A DNA stretch of 64,000 nt from Sphingomonas sp. BK580 (GCF_014194975.1 NZ_JACIAY010000002.1:186001-250000), one strand, 5' to 3'. Counted from the stretch's first letter, positions 43,681 to 52,875 are shown. The notes: generated by a model from the letters alone, not told the origin. Numbers and translations: made by a program.

Positions 43681-44792
43681 GCGGCGGTGCTCCGGGCAGC
43701 GGAAAGGGAAGGGGCGTCGAGCCGCGAGAGGATCGCGAGCAGCTCGTCGACGCGGTGCGCGCAGGTGTGGCGGGCGAGGATGGTCTCCAGGCCCGAACGC
43801 GCCAGCGCGGCACGCAGGTCGGGATCGTCGCGCAGGGCGACCAGCGTGCGCGTCATCGCCTCGCCGTCGGCCGCGAACAGGAAGTCTTCCCCGGGGCGGA
43901 ACAGTCCCTCCGCATCGTCCCAGGGCGCGGAGACGAGCGGGATGCCGCAGGCGAGCGCCTCGAACACGCGGATCGTCGGGATGCCGGGCAGGATCGTGGT
44001 GTAATAGCGCCGCGGCACGTGCACGGTCGCCAGCGCGCGCGCGAAGATCGCGGGCGCGGCGGCGTTGGGCGCCCAGCCGTGATAGCGCGCGCCATAGCGC
44101 GCCAGCATCGCCTTGCCCTCGTCGGGATAGCGCACGCCGTAGATGTCGAGCGGCAGCCCGGCGTCATGCGCCGGCGAGAGCAGGAACTGCTCGATCTCGG
44201 CGGTGCGCTCGCCGTCGCCCCAGTTGCCGATCCACACCAGCCCCGATCGCTCGCCCGCCACGGGGAAGAAGCGGCGCGTGTCGGCGGCCTCGTGCCAGGT
44301 CCAGACGCGGTCGCCCCAGCCCCAGTCGCGATAGACGCGCGACAGCGCCTCGCCGAAGGCGAGCACCCCGTCGTAGCCGGACAGGTCGTAGGCGCGCATC
44401 TCCTCGGGCGCGCTGACCGCGCGGTGATGCGTGTCGTGGAACAGCAGCGTGAACCTCGCCCCGGCCTTGCGGAGGCTGCCGAGCGCCGCGACTAAGCCAT
44501 GGTCGTTCCACTCGTGGACGATCACCACGTCGGCGCCGTCGACCAGCGCGGCGGGGTCGACCTCTGCCGCGTAGCGCGACGACGAGAGTTCGGGATAGGC
44601 GGTGCGGTAGGCGGCGAGTGCTTCCTCGCCATGGTCGCCGACCAGATTGGCGCGGCTCCAGCTGTCGGCGGGCTCGTGAACGCGGACGTCGTGTCCGCGC
44701 GCGATCAGCTCCGAGAGCACGCCGCGCAGGAAATGCGCGTTGCCGTGGTTCCAGCAGGAGTCGAGGCTGTGCGTGAGATAGACGATCCTCAT
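43677..44792 (-). CDS. Glycosyltransferase, CgeB-like
   Basis: A 371-aa third paralogue (MRIVYLTHSLDSCWNHGNAHFLRGVL; RVFEALACGIPLVSAPWDDAEGLF). The 'SxDSxWNHGNAHFLRG' start is shared in form with the two genes downstream (SSSWGNGHATTFRAL; SSYWNGAATYYRGI), so the three arose by duplication and probably add different sugars. ATG at 44792, 4-nt overlaps at both ends. Confidence 0.75.
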   Translation of the reverse strand: MRIVYLTHSLDSCWNHGNAHFLRGVLSELIARGHDVRVHEPADSWSRANLVGDHGEEALAAYRTAYPELSSSRYAAEVDPAALVDGADVVIVHEWNDHGLVAALGSLRKAGARFTLLFHDTHHRAVSAPEEMRAYDLSGYDGVLAFGEALSRVYRDWGWGDRVWTWHEAADTRRFFPVAGERSGLVWIGNWGDGERTAEIEQFLLSPAHDAGLPLDIYGVRYPDEGKAMLARYGARYHGWAPNAAAPAIFARALATVHVPRRYYTTILPGIPTIRVFEALACGIPLVSAPWDDAEGLFRPGEDFLFAADGEAMTRTLVALRDDPDLRAALARSGLETILARHTCAHRVDELLAILSRLDAPSLSAARSTAA

Positions 44793-45874
44793 GCCGCGAC
44801 CTTGGTGCCGCCGCCGAGCACCCGGTCGTACAGCGTCGCCATCGCGCGACGGTTGCGCTCGGGCGTGTAGGTCAGTGCGCGCCGACGCGCGAGCGCCCCG
44901 CGCGCCACCCGCAGCGGCACGTCGCCGGCCAGCTCCTCGATCGCCGCGGCGAAGCCCCGTGCATCGTCCGCCGGCACGAAGGTGGCGACGCCCTCCCACA
45001 GCTCGCGGAAGGTCGGGATGTCGGAGAGCACCAGCGCGCAGCCCGCCAGCGCGGCCTCGAGCACCGCGAGTCCGAACGGCTCGTACACCGCGGCCGAGGC
45101 GAACACCGGGCGCGCCGAGAGGCAGCCCGCGATCACCTCGTCGCCGACGTGACCGAGCGAGTGGAGGTGCTCGACGCGAATCTGCTCGCCGTTCGGACCG
45201 GTGATCGCGCCCGCCGCCTTGAACGGGATGCCGAGCCGGGCGGCGGCGCGGTCGAGCGTGGCGACGTTCTTGCCACGGTCCCACAGTCGGCCGGCGGTGA
45301 AAGCGAAGTCGTGCATCGGTCCGCTCGCGGGCGGCAGCGACCGCCCGTTGTGGATCGCGAGCGGTATCGGCGCCTTGGGATAGAGCCGGAAGACGGTGGC
45401 GGCGAAAGCCGTGCTCGGCGCCACCACCGCACCGGCACGGCCCAGTCCGCGTCGCACCAAGTCGGTCTGCCAGCGCAGGCTCGGCGGCAGCGGACCGTCG
45501 CCAGCCGCCTCCCACCAGCTCGCGACGCAGCTATGCACCACCGCGACGACCGGCACGGCGAAGCTCGCCACGCCCAGCGCCGGCTGGTTGAGCTGGACCA
45601 GATCCGCACCGCGCTCGCGCGCCAGCCGCGCGACCGCGTCGGCGGCGGCGGTCACCTCGCCCGCGTCGGCCGCGAGCCAGTCGAGCGGCAGGCCGGTGTC
45701 GAGCAGCGTGACGCCCGCCTCGTCGGCTTCGAGCCGCTGCGCGCGCGATGCGGCCGGCCCGAGCGTGGCGAGGTCGACCGCCCAGCCGTCGCGCACCAGG
45801 CCCCGCGCCAGCTCGATCGCATATTGCCACACGCCGCCGACCGCGTCCGCGGTCATCAGCAACCGTCGCGTCAT
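44789..45874 (-). CDS. Glycosyltransferase family 4
   Basis: A 361-aa GT4 protein. The N-terminal domain begins RRLLMTADAVGGVWQYAIELARGL; the C-terminal domain has the retaining GT-B motif (EPFGLAVLEAALAGCALVLSDIPTFRELW). The ATG at 45874 overlaps the upstream epimerase stop. It is the third gene of the operon, probably the first or second transfer step. Confidence 0.85.
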   Translation of the reverse strand: MTRRLLMTADAVGGVWQYAIELARGLVRDGWAVDLATLGPAASRAQRLEADEAGVTLLDTGLPLDWLAADAGEVTAAADAVARLARERGADLVQLNQPALGVASFAVPVVAVVHSCVASWWEAAGDGPLPPSLRWQTDLVRRGLGRAGAVVAPSTAFAATVFRLYPKAPIPLAIHNGRSLPPASGPMHDFAFTAGRLWDRGKNVATLDRAAARLGIPFKAAGAITGPNGEQIRVEHLHSLGHVGDEVIAGCLSARPVFASAAVYEPFGLAVLEAALAGCALVLSDIPTFRELWEGVATFVPADDARGFAAAIEELAGDVPLRVARGALARRRALTYTPERNRRAMATLYDRVLGGGTKVAA

Positions 45875-46920
45875 GCGGCGACCTCGATCCGCGGCGCCTC
45901 GGCGTGCTCGGCGCGCAGCCACTCCGTCAGCGCGGCAACACCGTCGCGCCAGTCACGCCGCTCGGGCAGGTCGAGCGCCGCGATCGCGGCACGCGCGTCG
46001 GCCACGAAATAGCGCTGGTCGCCAGCCCGCCAGTCCGACAGGCGCAGGTCGACCGGGCGGCCGATCAGCGCGGCGATATGGTCGAGCAGCCGACGCAGGC
46101 TGACCGCGTTGGCGGGGCCGCCGCCGAGGTTGAAGGCGCGCCCCGCGACCTGATCGATCCGCTGCCACGCCGCGAGATAGGCGCTCACCGCGTCGCGCAC
46201 GTCGAGGATATCGCGTACCTGGTGGCCGTCGCCGTAGAGCGTGATCGGCAGGCCTTTGAGCGCGCGGATCAGGAAGTGCGCGACCCAGCCCTGGTCCTCG
46301 GTGCCCATCTGACGCTGGCCGTAGATGCAGCTCATCCGGAAGACGCAGGTCTTCAGCCCGAAGCTGCGGGCGTAATCGAGCACATATTGGTCGGCCGCCC
46401 CCTTCGACACGCCGTAGGGCGTGTGGAAGTCGAGCGCGCGCGCCTCGCCGATGCCGTGCGCGCGCACGTCGGCGTCGGTCGGCACATAGGCACGGTCCTC
46501 GAGCGCGAAGTCGAGGTCGGCGAGGTCGCCGTAGACCTTGTTGGTCGAGGCGAAGATCAGCGGCACGTGCGGCGCGCGCGTGCGCAGCGCCTCGAGCAGC
46601 TGGAAGGTGGCGGTGATGTTGATCGAGAAATCGTCCGCCGGGTCGTCGAGGCTGGTGGTCACCGCCACCTGCGCCGCGAAGTGGAAGACGGCCCGCGACC
46701 GCGCCACCTCGTCGGCGAGGCGCGCGGCGTCGCGCACGTCGGCGTGGACGAAGCGGACGCGCTGGCCGTGGCGCTGCTGCAGCCAGGCCAGGTTGCGCTC
46801 GACGCCGGCGCGCGCGAGCGCGTCGTAGACGGTGACGTCATGTCCCTCGGCGGCGAGCCGGTCGACGAGGTTCGATCCGATGAAGCCGGCCCCGCCGGTG
46901 ACGAGGATCGGCGCCGTCAT
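45871..46920 (-). CDS. NAD-dependent sugar epimerase/dehydratase (CDP-paratose 2-epimerase-like)
   Basis: A 349-aa extended SDR. The NAD motif is TGGAGFIG near residue 8, the catalytic Tyr/Lys are in YGVSKGAADQY, and the Ser/Thr region is STNKVYGDL. The stretch FRMSCIYGQRQMGTEDQGWVAHFL is characteristic of CDP-paratose/tyvelose epimerase-like enzymes. It probably makes an NDP-sugar used by the glycosyltransferases behind it. ATG at 46920; ATGA overlaps on both sides. Confidence 0.82.
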   Translation of the reverse strand: MTAPILVTGGAGFIGSNLVDRLAAEGHDVTVYDALARAGVERNLAWLQQRHGQRVRFVHADVRDAARLADEVARSRAVFHFAAQVAVTTSLDDPADDFSINITATFQLLEALRTRAPHVPLIFASTNKVYGDLADLDFALEDRAYVPTDADVRAHGIGEARALDFHTPYGVSKGAADQYVLDYARSFGLKTCVFRMSCIYGQRQMGTEDQGWVAHFLIRALKGLPITLYGDGHQVRDILDVRDAVSAYLAAWQRIDQVAGRAFNLGGGPANAVSLRRLLDHIAALIGRPVDLRLSDWRAGDQRYFVADARAAIAALDLPERRDWRDGVAALTEWLRAEHAEAPRIEVAA

Positions 46921-48029
46921 GCCACCAGCCCGCGCTTCTCGAGCTCGGCGCGCATCGTCGCGACCTTGTCGACCGCGGTCTGCTGCGCGACCCACTCGGC
47001 CAGCTCGGCGAGGCCCTGCTGGAAGTCCTGCGTCGCGGCGAAGCCGAGCCTGTCCCGCGCCAGCGAGGTGTCGCAGAAGCAATGTCGGATATCGCCGATC
47101 CGCGCCTTGCCGACGATCTCGGGGGTGAGGTCGTTCTTGCCCATCGCGCGCGCCAGCTCGGTGGCGACCTCGGTCACCGAACGGTCATGGCCCGAGCCGA
47201 TGTTGAACGTGCCGCCCACCGCCTGCGGCAGCACCAGCGCGTCGGCGAAGGCGCGCGCCACGTCCGAGACATGGACGAAGTCGCGCCGCTGCTCGCCGTC
47301 CTCGAAGATCATCGGCTTCTGGCCGTTGAGCAGGCGCGAGGCGAAGATCGCGAGCACGCCGGTATAGGGGTTGGAGAGCGCCTGGCCGGGGCCGTAGACG
47401 TTGAACAGGCGCAGGCAGACGCCCTCGATGCCGTAGGGCGCGGCCATGATGTGCGTGGTGCGCTCCTGGACGTATTTGTTGAGCGCGTAGATCGAGGCGA
47501 GGTTGGGCTGCTTCCACTCGGGGGTCGCGACCGGGGCGAGCGGACGCCCCTGCGCGTCGACCGGCTCCCAGTTGCTGAGCCCGTCGCGCAGCCCCTTGCG
47601 CTCGGCATCCTGGACGAGCGCGCCGTCGGCGTCGCGGTACAGCCCCTCACCGTAGATCGACATCGACGAGGCGGTGACGACGCGGCGCACCGGCTTGTCG
47701 ATCAGCTTCTCGAACAGCACCGCGGTGCCGACGTCGTTGGTCGAGGTGTAGCGCTCGACCTCGTACATCGACTGTCCGACCCCTACCTCGGCGGCCAGGT
47801 GGATGACGCTGTCGACCCCGTCGAGCGCCTTGGTCACGACGTCGCCGTTGCGCACGTCGCCGCGGATCAGCTCGACCTCGTCGTTGAGGAGCGGGGGGCG
47901 TTCGACGTCGCCGTGGACCTGCTCGATCAGGCTGTCGAGCACGCGCACCTTGTTGCCGCGCGCGAGCAGTTCGTCGGCGACGAAGCGCCCGATGAAGCCG
48001 GCGCCGCCGGTGATGAGAACCGTCTCCAT
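46917..48029 (-). CDS. NAD-dependent sugar epimerase (UDP-glucose 4-epimerase-like)
   Basis: A 370-aa extended SDR, first gene of the glycan operon. The NAD motif TGGAGFIG lies near residue 8; the catalytic Tyr/Lys are in YALNKYVQE; and the substrate segment is RLFNVYGPGQ. The region SSMSIYGEG supplies the Ser. It probably supplies a second NDP-sugar. A 183-bp divergent interval with the histidine phosphatase holds the promoter. Confidence 0.82.
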   Translation of the reverse strand: METVLITGGAGFIGRFVADELLARGNKVRVLDSLIEQVHGDVERPPLLNDEVELIRGDVRNGDVVTKALDGVDSVIHLAAEVGVGQSMYEVERYTSTNDVGTAVLFEKLIDKPVRRVVTASSMSIYGEGLYRDADGALVQDAERKGLRDGLSNWEPVDAQGRPLAPVATPEWKQPNLASIYALNKYVQERTTHIMAAPYGIEGVCLRLFNVYGPGQALSNPYTGVLAIFASRLLNGQKPMIFEDGEQRRDFVHVSDVARAFADALVLPQAVGGTFNIGSGHDRSVTEVATELARAMGKNDLTPEIVGKARIGDIRHCFCDTSLARDRLGFAATQDFQQGLAELAEWVAQQTAVDKVATMRAELEKRGLVA

Positions 48030-48124
48030 TCCACCCTCCCACTCGCTCGACCATTCGGGCCGCCCCGGTCCGACTGATCGAGATCAACGACAGGCGGCCA
48101 CGTTGCCGCTTGGTTACAGGAAGA

Positions 48125-48151
48125 GGAACATCTTCTACTTAGCTTGGTTCC
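48125..48151. promoter_or_regulatory. Symmetric GGAAC/GTTCC candidate promoter for both divergent genes
   Basis: GGAAC (48125-48129) and GTTCC (48147-48151) are inverted with 17 nt between them. On the plus strand this reads GGAAC-N16-GGTT; on the minus strand GGAAC-N16-TGTT. Both differ from the stress-sigma pattern GGAAC-N16-cGTT at one base. It lies 62 nt before the histidine phosphatase and about 96 nt before the glycan operon. Confidence 0.35.
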
Positions 48152-48212
48152 CTAACTTATTGCGCACCCGAAATTTTCCCTTGAGCGGCGCGAGTCGTGC
48201 TAGGGGTTCGGC

Positions 48213-48797
48213 ATGACACGGATCCTGTTGCTCGCCCGTCACGGCACCCACGCCGAGGTCGGTCATGTGCTGAGCGGGCGTTCGGAGATCGCGTTGAGCG
48301 AGCGCGGGCGCGATGAAGCCGTCGCGCTCGCGCGTCACCTCGCCGGCGTCGAGCTGGGCGCGATCTACGCCAGCCCGCGCCGGCGCACGGTCGAGACCGC
48401 GGTGGCGGTGGCGCGGCCGCGCGGGATCGAGGTGGTCCACGCGCCGGCGCTCGACGAGATCGACTTCGGCGCCTTCACCGGTCATGACTTCGCCGCGCTG
48501 GCAGGCGATCCCAATTGGCAGCGGTGGAACGCGGAGCGCGGCAGCGCGCGCTGCCCGGGCGGCGAGACGATGGGGGAAGCGGTGGCGCGCGCTGTCGATT
48601 TCCTCGCCTCTGCTGGCGAAGGGACGACGCTGTGCGTCACTCACTGCGACATCATCCGCGGCGCGGTGACGCATTGGCTCGGGCTGGGCGTCGAGCGGAT
48701 GTTCCAGCTCGGCTGCGACCCCGGCTCGGTGACGACACTGGCGCTCGACGCGCGCGGCGGTGCGACATTGGTCGCGCTCAACGAGCGGCCGCGTTAA
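48213..48797 (+). CDS. Histidine phosphatase superfamily protein
   Basis: A 194-aa branch 1 histidine phosphatase. The phosphohistidine motif is LARHGTHAE (His10), with the second catalytic His in VTHCDII. The Arg of YASPRRRTVETA and Glu near 90 (LDEIDFG) complete the site. It resembles phosphoglycerate-mutase-like or alpha-ribazole phosphatases, but the substrate is not known. It stands alone, divergent from the glycan operon. Confidence 0.85.
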   Translation: MTRILLLARHGTHAEVGHVLSGRSEIALSERGRDEAVALARHLAGVELGAIYASPRRRTVETAVAVARPRGIEVVHAPALDEIDFGAFTGHDFAALAGDPNWQRWNAERGSARCPGGETMGEAVARAVDFLASAGEGTTLCVTHCDIIRGAVTHWLGLGVERMFQLGCDPGSVTTLALDARGGATLVALNERPR

Positions 48798-48820
48798 CAA
48801 CTCACCCTGCTACGTAGAGC

Positions 48821-48897
48821 GTGCTTCGGCGCGGGCCGGAGCCCAGGACCGCGAGCGAAGCGCTCGTGGTCCTGGGCTCCTGAGAACGCAGAAGTAC
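48821..48897. repeat. Intergenic hairpin repeat, family B (with nested stem)
   Basis: Contains CCAGGACC...GGTCCTGG around a nested GAGCG...CGCTC stem, flanked by CGGAGC and GCTCCTGAGAACGCAGAAG. Located between the histidine phosphatase and the TonB receptor end. Confidence 0.65.
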
Positions 48898-48940
48898 GCC
48901 GGTGGCTGACGCTCGCTGGAGAGGACCAGGAGCGCCCGGC

Positions 48941-51109
48941 TCAGATCCCGACCTTGAGCGTCACCCGCACGTCGCGTCCGGCGAGCGGGGCGAAGTCCTT
49001 GAGGAAGCTCGAGTGGCGCCGCGCCAGAACGTCGAAGATGTTGTTCGCCGATAGCAGGATGCTGGTGCGGTCGCTGGCGCTGCCGAAGGGGTGGAAGGAC
49101 AGGGAGGCGTTCGTCATCGTATAGTCGTCGGTGCGCGTCTCGAATGCGGCGGTGCGGTTCTGCGGGAAGACGTGCTCCACCTCGACCCGCCCGCCGACCC
49201 GCTCGCCCTGCGCCTCGATGCCGCCGAGCACGCGCGCCGGCGGGATGCGCGGTACCGGACCCTGGTCGACGATATTGGCGCGGACATAGTCGCCGAGCAC
49301 GTCGGCGTTGATCGTGTAGCCGCCCACCTGCGCCAGCCGCAGCGAGGCGTCCGCCTCGAAACCGTAGTAGCGCGCGTCCTGCTGCTGGTACTGGAAACAG
49401 GGGAGGTCGACGTCGGCCGATCGGGCAAGGCAGACCGACTGGTCGACCTGGTTCTCCGAGATATAGTCGCTGAACCAGTTGTAATAGGCAGAGGCGTCGA
49501 GGCTGAACCCGTCGCCGTGCGCGTGCAGCGTCGCCTCCAGGCCCCAGGACTTCTCGACCTTGAAGTCGGGACTGCCGAGCTCATAGGCCTGGGTGCCGGC
49601 GTGCGGCCCGTTGGCGAACAGCTCCTCGGCCGAGGGGGCGCGCTCGGTGTGCGAGCCGTTGACGCCGATGCGCACCTCGGGCGCGACCTCGTAGGAGGCG
49701 CCGAGCGAGCCGGAGAGCGCGTCGAACGAACGCGTGCCGTTGAAGAAGCGCGTGTCCACGCCGGGCGCGCGCGCGGCGAGATCGGTGGTCTCGTAGCGCA
49801 GCCCGCCCTCGGCGCGGAAGCCGCCGAGCGAGACCTGCTGCAGCGTGAACAGGCCGACCTGGTTGGTCTCGTTGCGCGGCAGGAAGGCCTCGTCACCCAC
49901 CACGTTGAACTGGCGATTGAAGAACTGCACGCCGCTGGCGCCCTGCCAGCCGCCGCGGTTGGCCTGCACCAGCTCGAGCCGACCTTCGAGGCCGTTGTTG
50001 TAGAAGGCGGTGCCGACGCTGCCGTCCTCCTCCAGCTCGAAGTGGCGGTAGGTGGCGTGGCCGACGCGGACGCGGATGCGATCGAGGAAGCCACCGCCCG
50101 TCTGCACCTCGCCGCGCAGGTCGACGCGGTTCTGCACGACGCTGAGCCGCGGCGCCTCCTGCTCCTGGCCGACCGCGGTGGCGTAGCGGATCGGCACGCC
50201 GTAGAGGCTGTCATAGTGACTGTACGACACGCCGAGGTCGCCCGTGTCGGTGATGATCGAGGCGCCGACGCCCGCGGTCCAGGTCTCCGCGGCCGAGTTG
50301 GGAAGCCGGTCGCGCAGCGCGGCCGAGGCGGCGAAGTCGATCGGCTCGTCGCTGTCCTGCGGCAGGCCGACCTGGCTCAGCGCGGCGGCGCGCGCCTGGG
50401 GCGACAGCAGATAGCCGCGTCCGGTGCGCAGGTCGTTGCTCTTGAGGTACGAGCCGTCGACGTGGAGCACGAGCGGTCCGGCGACCTGCGCGTCCGCCGC
50501 GGCGCCGACCGAGCGCTCGTCCGCGGCGCTGCCGTAGCTGCCGATCGCGTCGGCGCGATAGCCGTTCTCGGGGATAGCGCGCGGGATGCGACGGTCCACC
50601 ACGTTGACCACGCCGCCGATCGCTGACGAGCCGTACAGCAGCGCCGACGGGCCGCGCAGCACCTCGACTCGCTCGGCGAGCAGCGGATCGATCACGACCG
50701 CATGGTCGACCGAGGTGTTCGAGACGTCGATCGAGCCGATGCCGTCGGTCAGCACGCGGATGCGATCGCCCTGGAAGCCGCGCAGGATCGGGCGCGACGC
50801 GCTCGGTCCGAACGAGGTGGCGGAGACGCCCGGCAGCCGCGCCAGCGTCTCGCCGATCGTCGGGCGCAGCTCGCGGGTCAGCTCGGCGCCACTCAGCACC
50901 GAGGTGCCCTGCAGCACGTCCGATTCGCTCTGCCGGATCGGCGCGGTGACGATCACGTCGTCGGAGCGGTGCGGGTCGCGCTGGCGGGTGTTCCCGGCAC
51001 CGCCGCTCGGATCGGCCTCGCTCGGCGCGGCAGGCACGGGGTTGGTCTGAGCGGCGGCGGGGCAGGCAAGCGGCGCGAGCGCGACCGCGGCGAGGAGGAT
51101 CTTCTTCAT
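48941..51109 (-). CDS. TonB-dependent outer-membrane receptor, probably zinc (ZnuD-like)
   Basis: A 722-aa receptor. The signal peptide is MKKILLAAVALAPLACPAAAQ. The TonB box/plug region includes VIVTAPIRQSESDVLQGTSVLSG and GPSALLYGSSAIGGVVNVVD; the barrel follows. The C-terminal ending RHSSFLKDFAPLAGRDVRV is characteristic of the ZnuD subgroup. No long His-rich loop was seen, so zinc is inferred from the family and the Zur-like palindrome 35 nt before the ATG. It lies downstream of a small membrane protein gene. Confidence 0.85.
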   Translation of the reverse strand: MKKILLAAVALAPLACPAAAQTNPVPAAPSEADPSGGAGNTRQRDPHRSDDVIVTAPIRQSESDVLQGTSVLSGAELTRELRPTIGETLARLPGVSATSFGPSASRPILRGFQGDRIRVLTDGIGSIDVSNTSVDHAVVIDPLLAERVEVLRGPSALLYGSSAIGGVVNVVDRRIPRAIPENGYRADAIGSYGSAADERSVGAAADAQVAGPLVLHVDGSYLKSNDLRTGRGYLLSPQARAAALSQVGLPQDSDEPIDFAASAALRDRLPNSAAETWTAGVGASIITDTGDLGVSYSHYDSLYGVPIRYATAVGQEQEAPRLSVVQNRVDLRGEVQTGGGFLDRIRVRVGHATYRHFELEEDGSVGTAFYNNGLEGRLELVQANRGGWQGASGVQFFNRQFNVVGDEAFLPRNETNQVGLFTLQQVSLGGFRAEGGLRYETTDLAARAPGVDTRFFNGTRSFDALSGSLGASYEVAPEVRIGVNGSHTERAPSAEELFANGPHAGTQAYELGSPDFKVEKSWGLEATLHAHGDGFSLDASAYYNWFSDYISENQVDQSVCLARSADVDLPCFQYQQQDARYYGFEADASLRLAQVGGYTINADVLGDYVRANIVDQGPVPRIPPARVLGGIEAQGERVGGRVEVEHVFPQNRTAAFETRTDDYTMTNASLSFHPFGSASDRTSILLSANNIFDVLARRHSSFLKDFAPLAGRDVRVTLKVGI

Positions 51110-51143
51110 GAACGACTCCGACTGGAGCCGCTCCTCTAGCGCA

Positions 51144-51155
51144 ATGTTACAACAT
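51144..51155. promoter_or_regulatory. Zur-like palindrome upstream of the TonB receptor
   Basis: ATGTT-AC-AACAT with G and C three bases outside gives GNNATGTTACAACATNNC, close to the AT-rich Zur boxes known from proteobacteria. It lies 35 nt upstream of the receptor ATG, inside the 3' end of the preceding gene. Zur binding is inferred. Confidence 0.45.
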
Positions 51156-51467
51156 ATCAAGGCCGGCATCGCGGTCGTGCTCGTCGCGTTCCACCGCATC
51201 GAGTATCTTGCCGCCGGCGATGAAGACGACCCCGGTGCAGGCGGCGAACATCAGCCAGCCGCTCGCCCCGGGGAGGCGATGCACATAGCCGAAGCCGCGC
51301 TCCACCGCGCCGGTGGCGAGCGCGTAGATCACCAGAAAGGCCTCGAACTTGGTCTTGACCGCGAACAGTCGCTTGAACCGGTGCCAAAGGCCGGGGCGGG
51401 CGGGCGCGCTTTGAGAATGAGGCGGTGTGCGGCGGGTCACGCGTGGCTCATAATGGTCGAAGGTCAA
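51147..51467 (-). CDS. Small membrane protein, unknown function
   Basis: A 106-aa protein with about two hydrophobic segments (FEAFLVIYALATGAVERGFGYV; WLMFAACTGVVFIAGGKIL) and a charged C terminus (DAVERDEHDRDAG). The frame opens at a TTG; a GTG at 51440 is an equally possible start, and no strong ribosome site supports either. Its stop region overlaps the putative Zur box of the TonB receptor. No family is recognised. Confidence 0.55.
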   Translation of the reverse strand: MTFDHYEPRVTRRTPPHSQSAPARPGLWHRFKRLFAVKTKFEAFLVIYALATGAVERGFGYVHRLPGASGWLMFAACTGVVFIAGGKILDAVERDEHDRDAGLDML

Positions 51468-51512
51468 TCAAGCGCAAAGATGGAGCGGAGCTGCATTCCG
51501 AGTTCGCCGATC

Positions 51513-51603
51513 GTGCCCCGGCGCAGGCCGGGGCCTAGCTGAGAAGGCGGCGGTGAGTCTCGCGGACGTCTCCCAACTGGGCCCCGGCCTTCGCCGGGGC
51601 ACG
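51513..51603. repeat. Intergenic hairpin repeat, family D
   Basis: Two arms: 51514-51535 (GTGCCCCGGCGCAGGCCGGG) and 51580-51603 (GGGCCCCGGCCTTCGCCGGG). They are inverted with respect to each other and flank the astB stop region, between it and the small membrane protein. Confidence 0.65.
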
Positions 51604-51621
51604 GGCCATTCAGACCACACC

Positions 51622-52875
51622 TCACCCCAGCTCCTCCAGCCCCAGCACCTCCAGCAACGCGCGCCGCGCCGTCTCGATCTGCGCGATCAGCCGCAGGTCG
51701 CCGATCGAGTCGGGCGCGATCGACTCGGGCCAGTGGCGCTCGATCACCGCCGCGATCACGTCGAGCCGGCCCGGGTCGACCAGGAAGCGAGGGTCGACCG
51801 TCGCGGGATCGCACACGACGCGGAGGCGAAGGCAGGCCGGCCCGCCGCCGTTGGCCATTGACTCACGCACGTCGACCACCTCGACGCGGCGGATCGCGCC
51901 GTTGCCCGCGACATGGCGTTGCACCCAGCCCCAGACGCGCGGGTTGGCGCGCGTCTCCTCGGGCACCACCAGCGTCGTCATGCCCCCCGGCGGGGTGACC
52001 AGCTGTGCGTTGAAGAGATAGGAGCCGATCGCGTCTTCCAGCGACACCTCGGCGGCGGGGACCTCGACGATCTCCGCCTCGGGCAGCAGCGCGGCGAGCG
52101 CCCGCTGCACGCCGGCGCGATCGGCGAAGGCCTGCTCGTGTGCCAGCAGCACGCGCTCGTTCGCCACCGCGACGACGTCGTTGTGGAAGGCGCCCGCCGC
52201 GATCGCCGCCTCGGCCTGCTCGACGAACAGGGTGCGCGCCGGGTCGAGCCGGTGCGCGCGCGCCACCGCCCGGCTCGCCTCCAGGTGTTGGCGCGCGGGG
52301 AAGGGGCCGCCCGTGGCGCCGTAGACGAACAGCTCGACCCCGGGAGTGCCATGGCCGGCGCACAGCCGCATGTGATTGGCGGCGCCCTCGTCGCCGAAGG
52401 GAGCCGGGATGGGTGCGTGCACCGCGAAGGCGGGATGCGCGAAGGCGAGCCGCAGCTGCGCCAGCGTCGCGGGCCACTCGTGGCTGCGATGCGGCATCGT
52501 CACGAGGTTGGCGACAGTGAGATGACAGCGCCCGTCGCCGGTGTCGGCCGCCGGCGAGACGGTCGCGGCGTTGGCGGCCCACATCGCCGAGGCGGACAGC
52601 GCGCGCGCGCGCAGGAAGGGTGCTGCCGCGGCGTAGTCGGTGTGAAGCGCGGCGAGCCAGTCGTGGTCCGGGCGGGGGTGCGGCAGCAGCACGCCCTGTA
52701 CGAGCCCGAGCGCGAGATTGGCGCGCATCTTCGCCACGCCCTGCAGCGCCGCGGCGCGCGGATGCGCCACCGCGCCGGCGTTGGCGGTGGCGGCGAGGTT
52801 GCCCGGGCTGAGCCCGGCGTAATTGTGGCTCGGCCCGACGATTCCGTCGAAATTGATCTCGCGCAGCACCGTCAT
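51622..52875 (-). CDS. astB: N-succinylarginine dihydrolase
   Basis: A 417-aa enzyme of the arginine succinyltransferase pathway that converts succinylarginine to succinylornithine, releasing ammonia and CO2. Family marks are FDGIVGPSHNYAGLSPGNLAA at the N terminus, AGAFHNDVVAVAN (His) near 250, and NGGGPACLRLRVV (the catalytic Cys) near 365. The ATG overlaps the astA stop by 4 nt (ATGA). Confidence 0.94.
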   Translation of the reverse strand: MTVLREINFDGIVGPSHNYAGLSPGNLAATANAGAVAHPRAAALQGVAKMRANLALGLVQGVLLPHPRPDHDWLAALHTDYAAAAPFLRARALSASAMWAANAATVSPAADTGDGRCHLTVANLVTMPHRSHEWPATLAQLRLAFAHPAFAVHAPIPAPFGDEGAANHMRLCAGHGTPGVELFVYGATGGPFPARQHLEASRAVARAHRLDPARTLFVEQAEAAIAAGAFHNDVVAVANERVLLAHEQAFADRAGVQRALAALLPEAEIVEVPAAEVSLEDAIGSYLFNAQLVTPPGGMTTLVVPEETRANPRVWGWVQRHVAGNGAIRRVEVVDVRESMANGGGPACLRLRVVCDPATVDPRFLVDPGRLDVIAAVIERHWPESIAPDSIGDLRLIAQIETARRALLEVLGLEELG

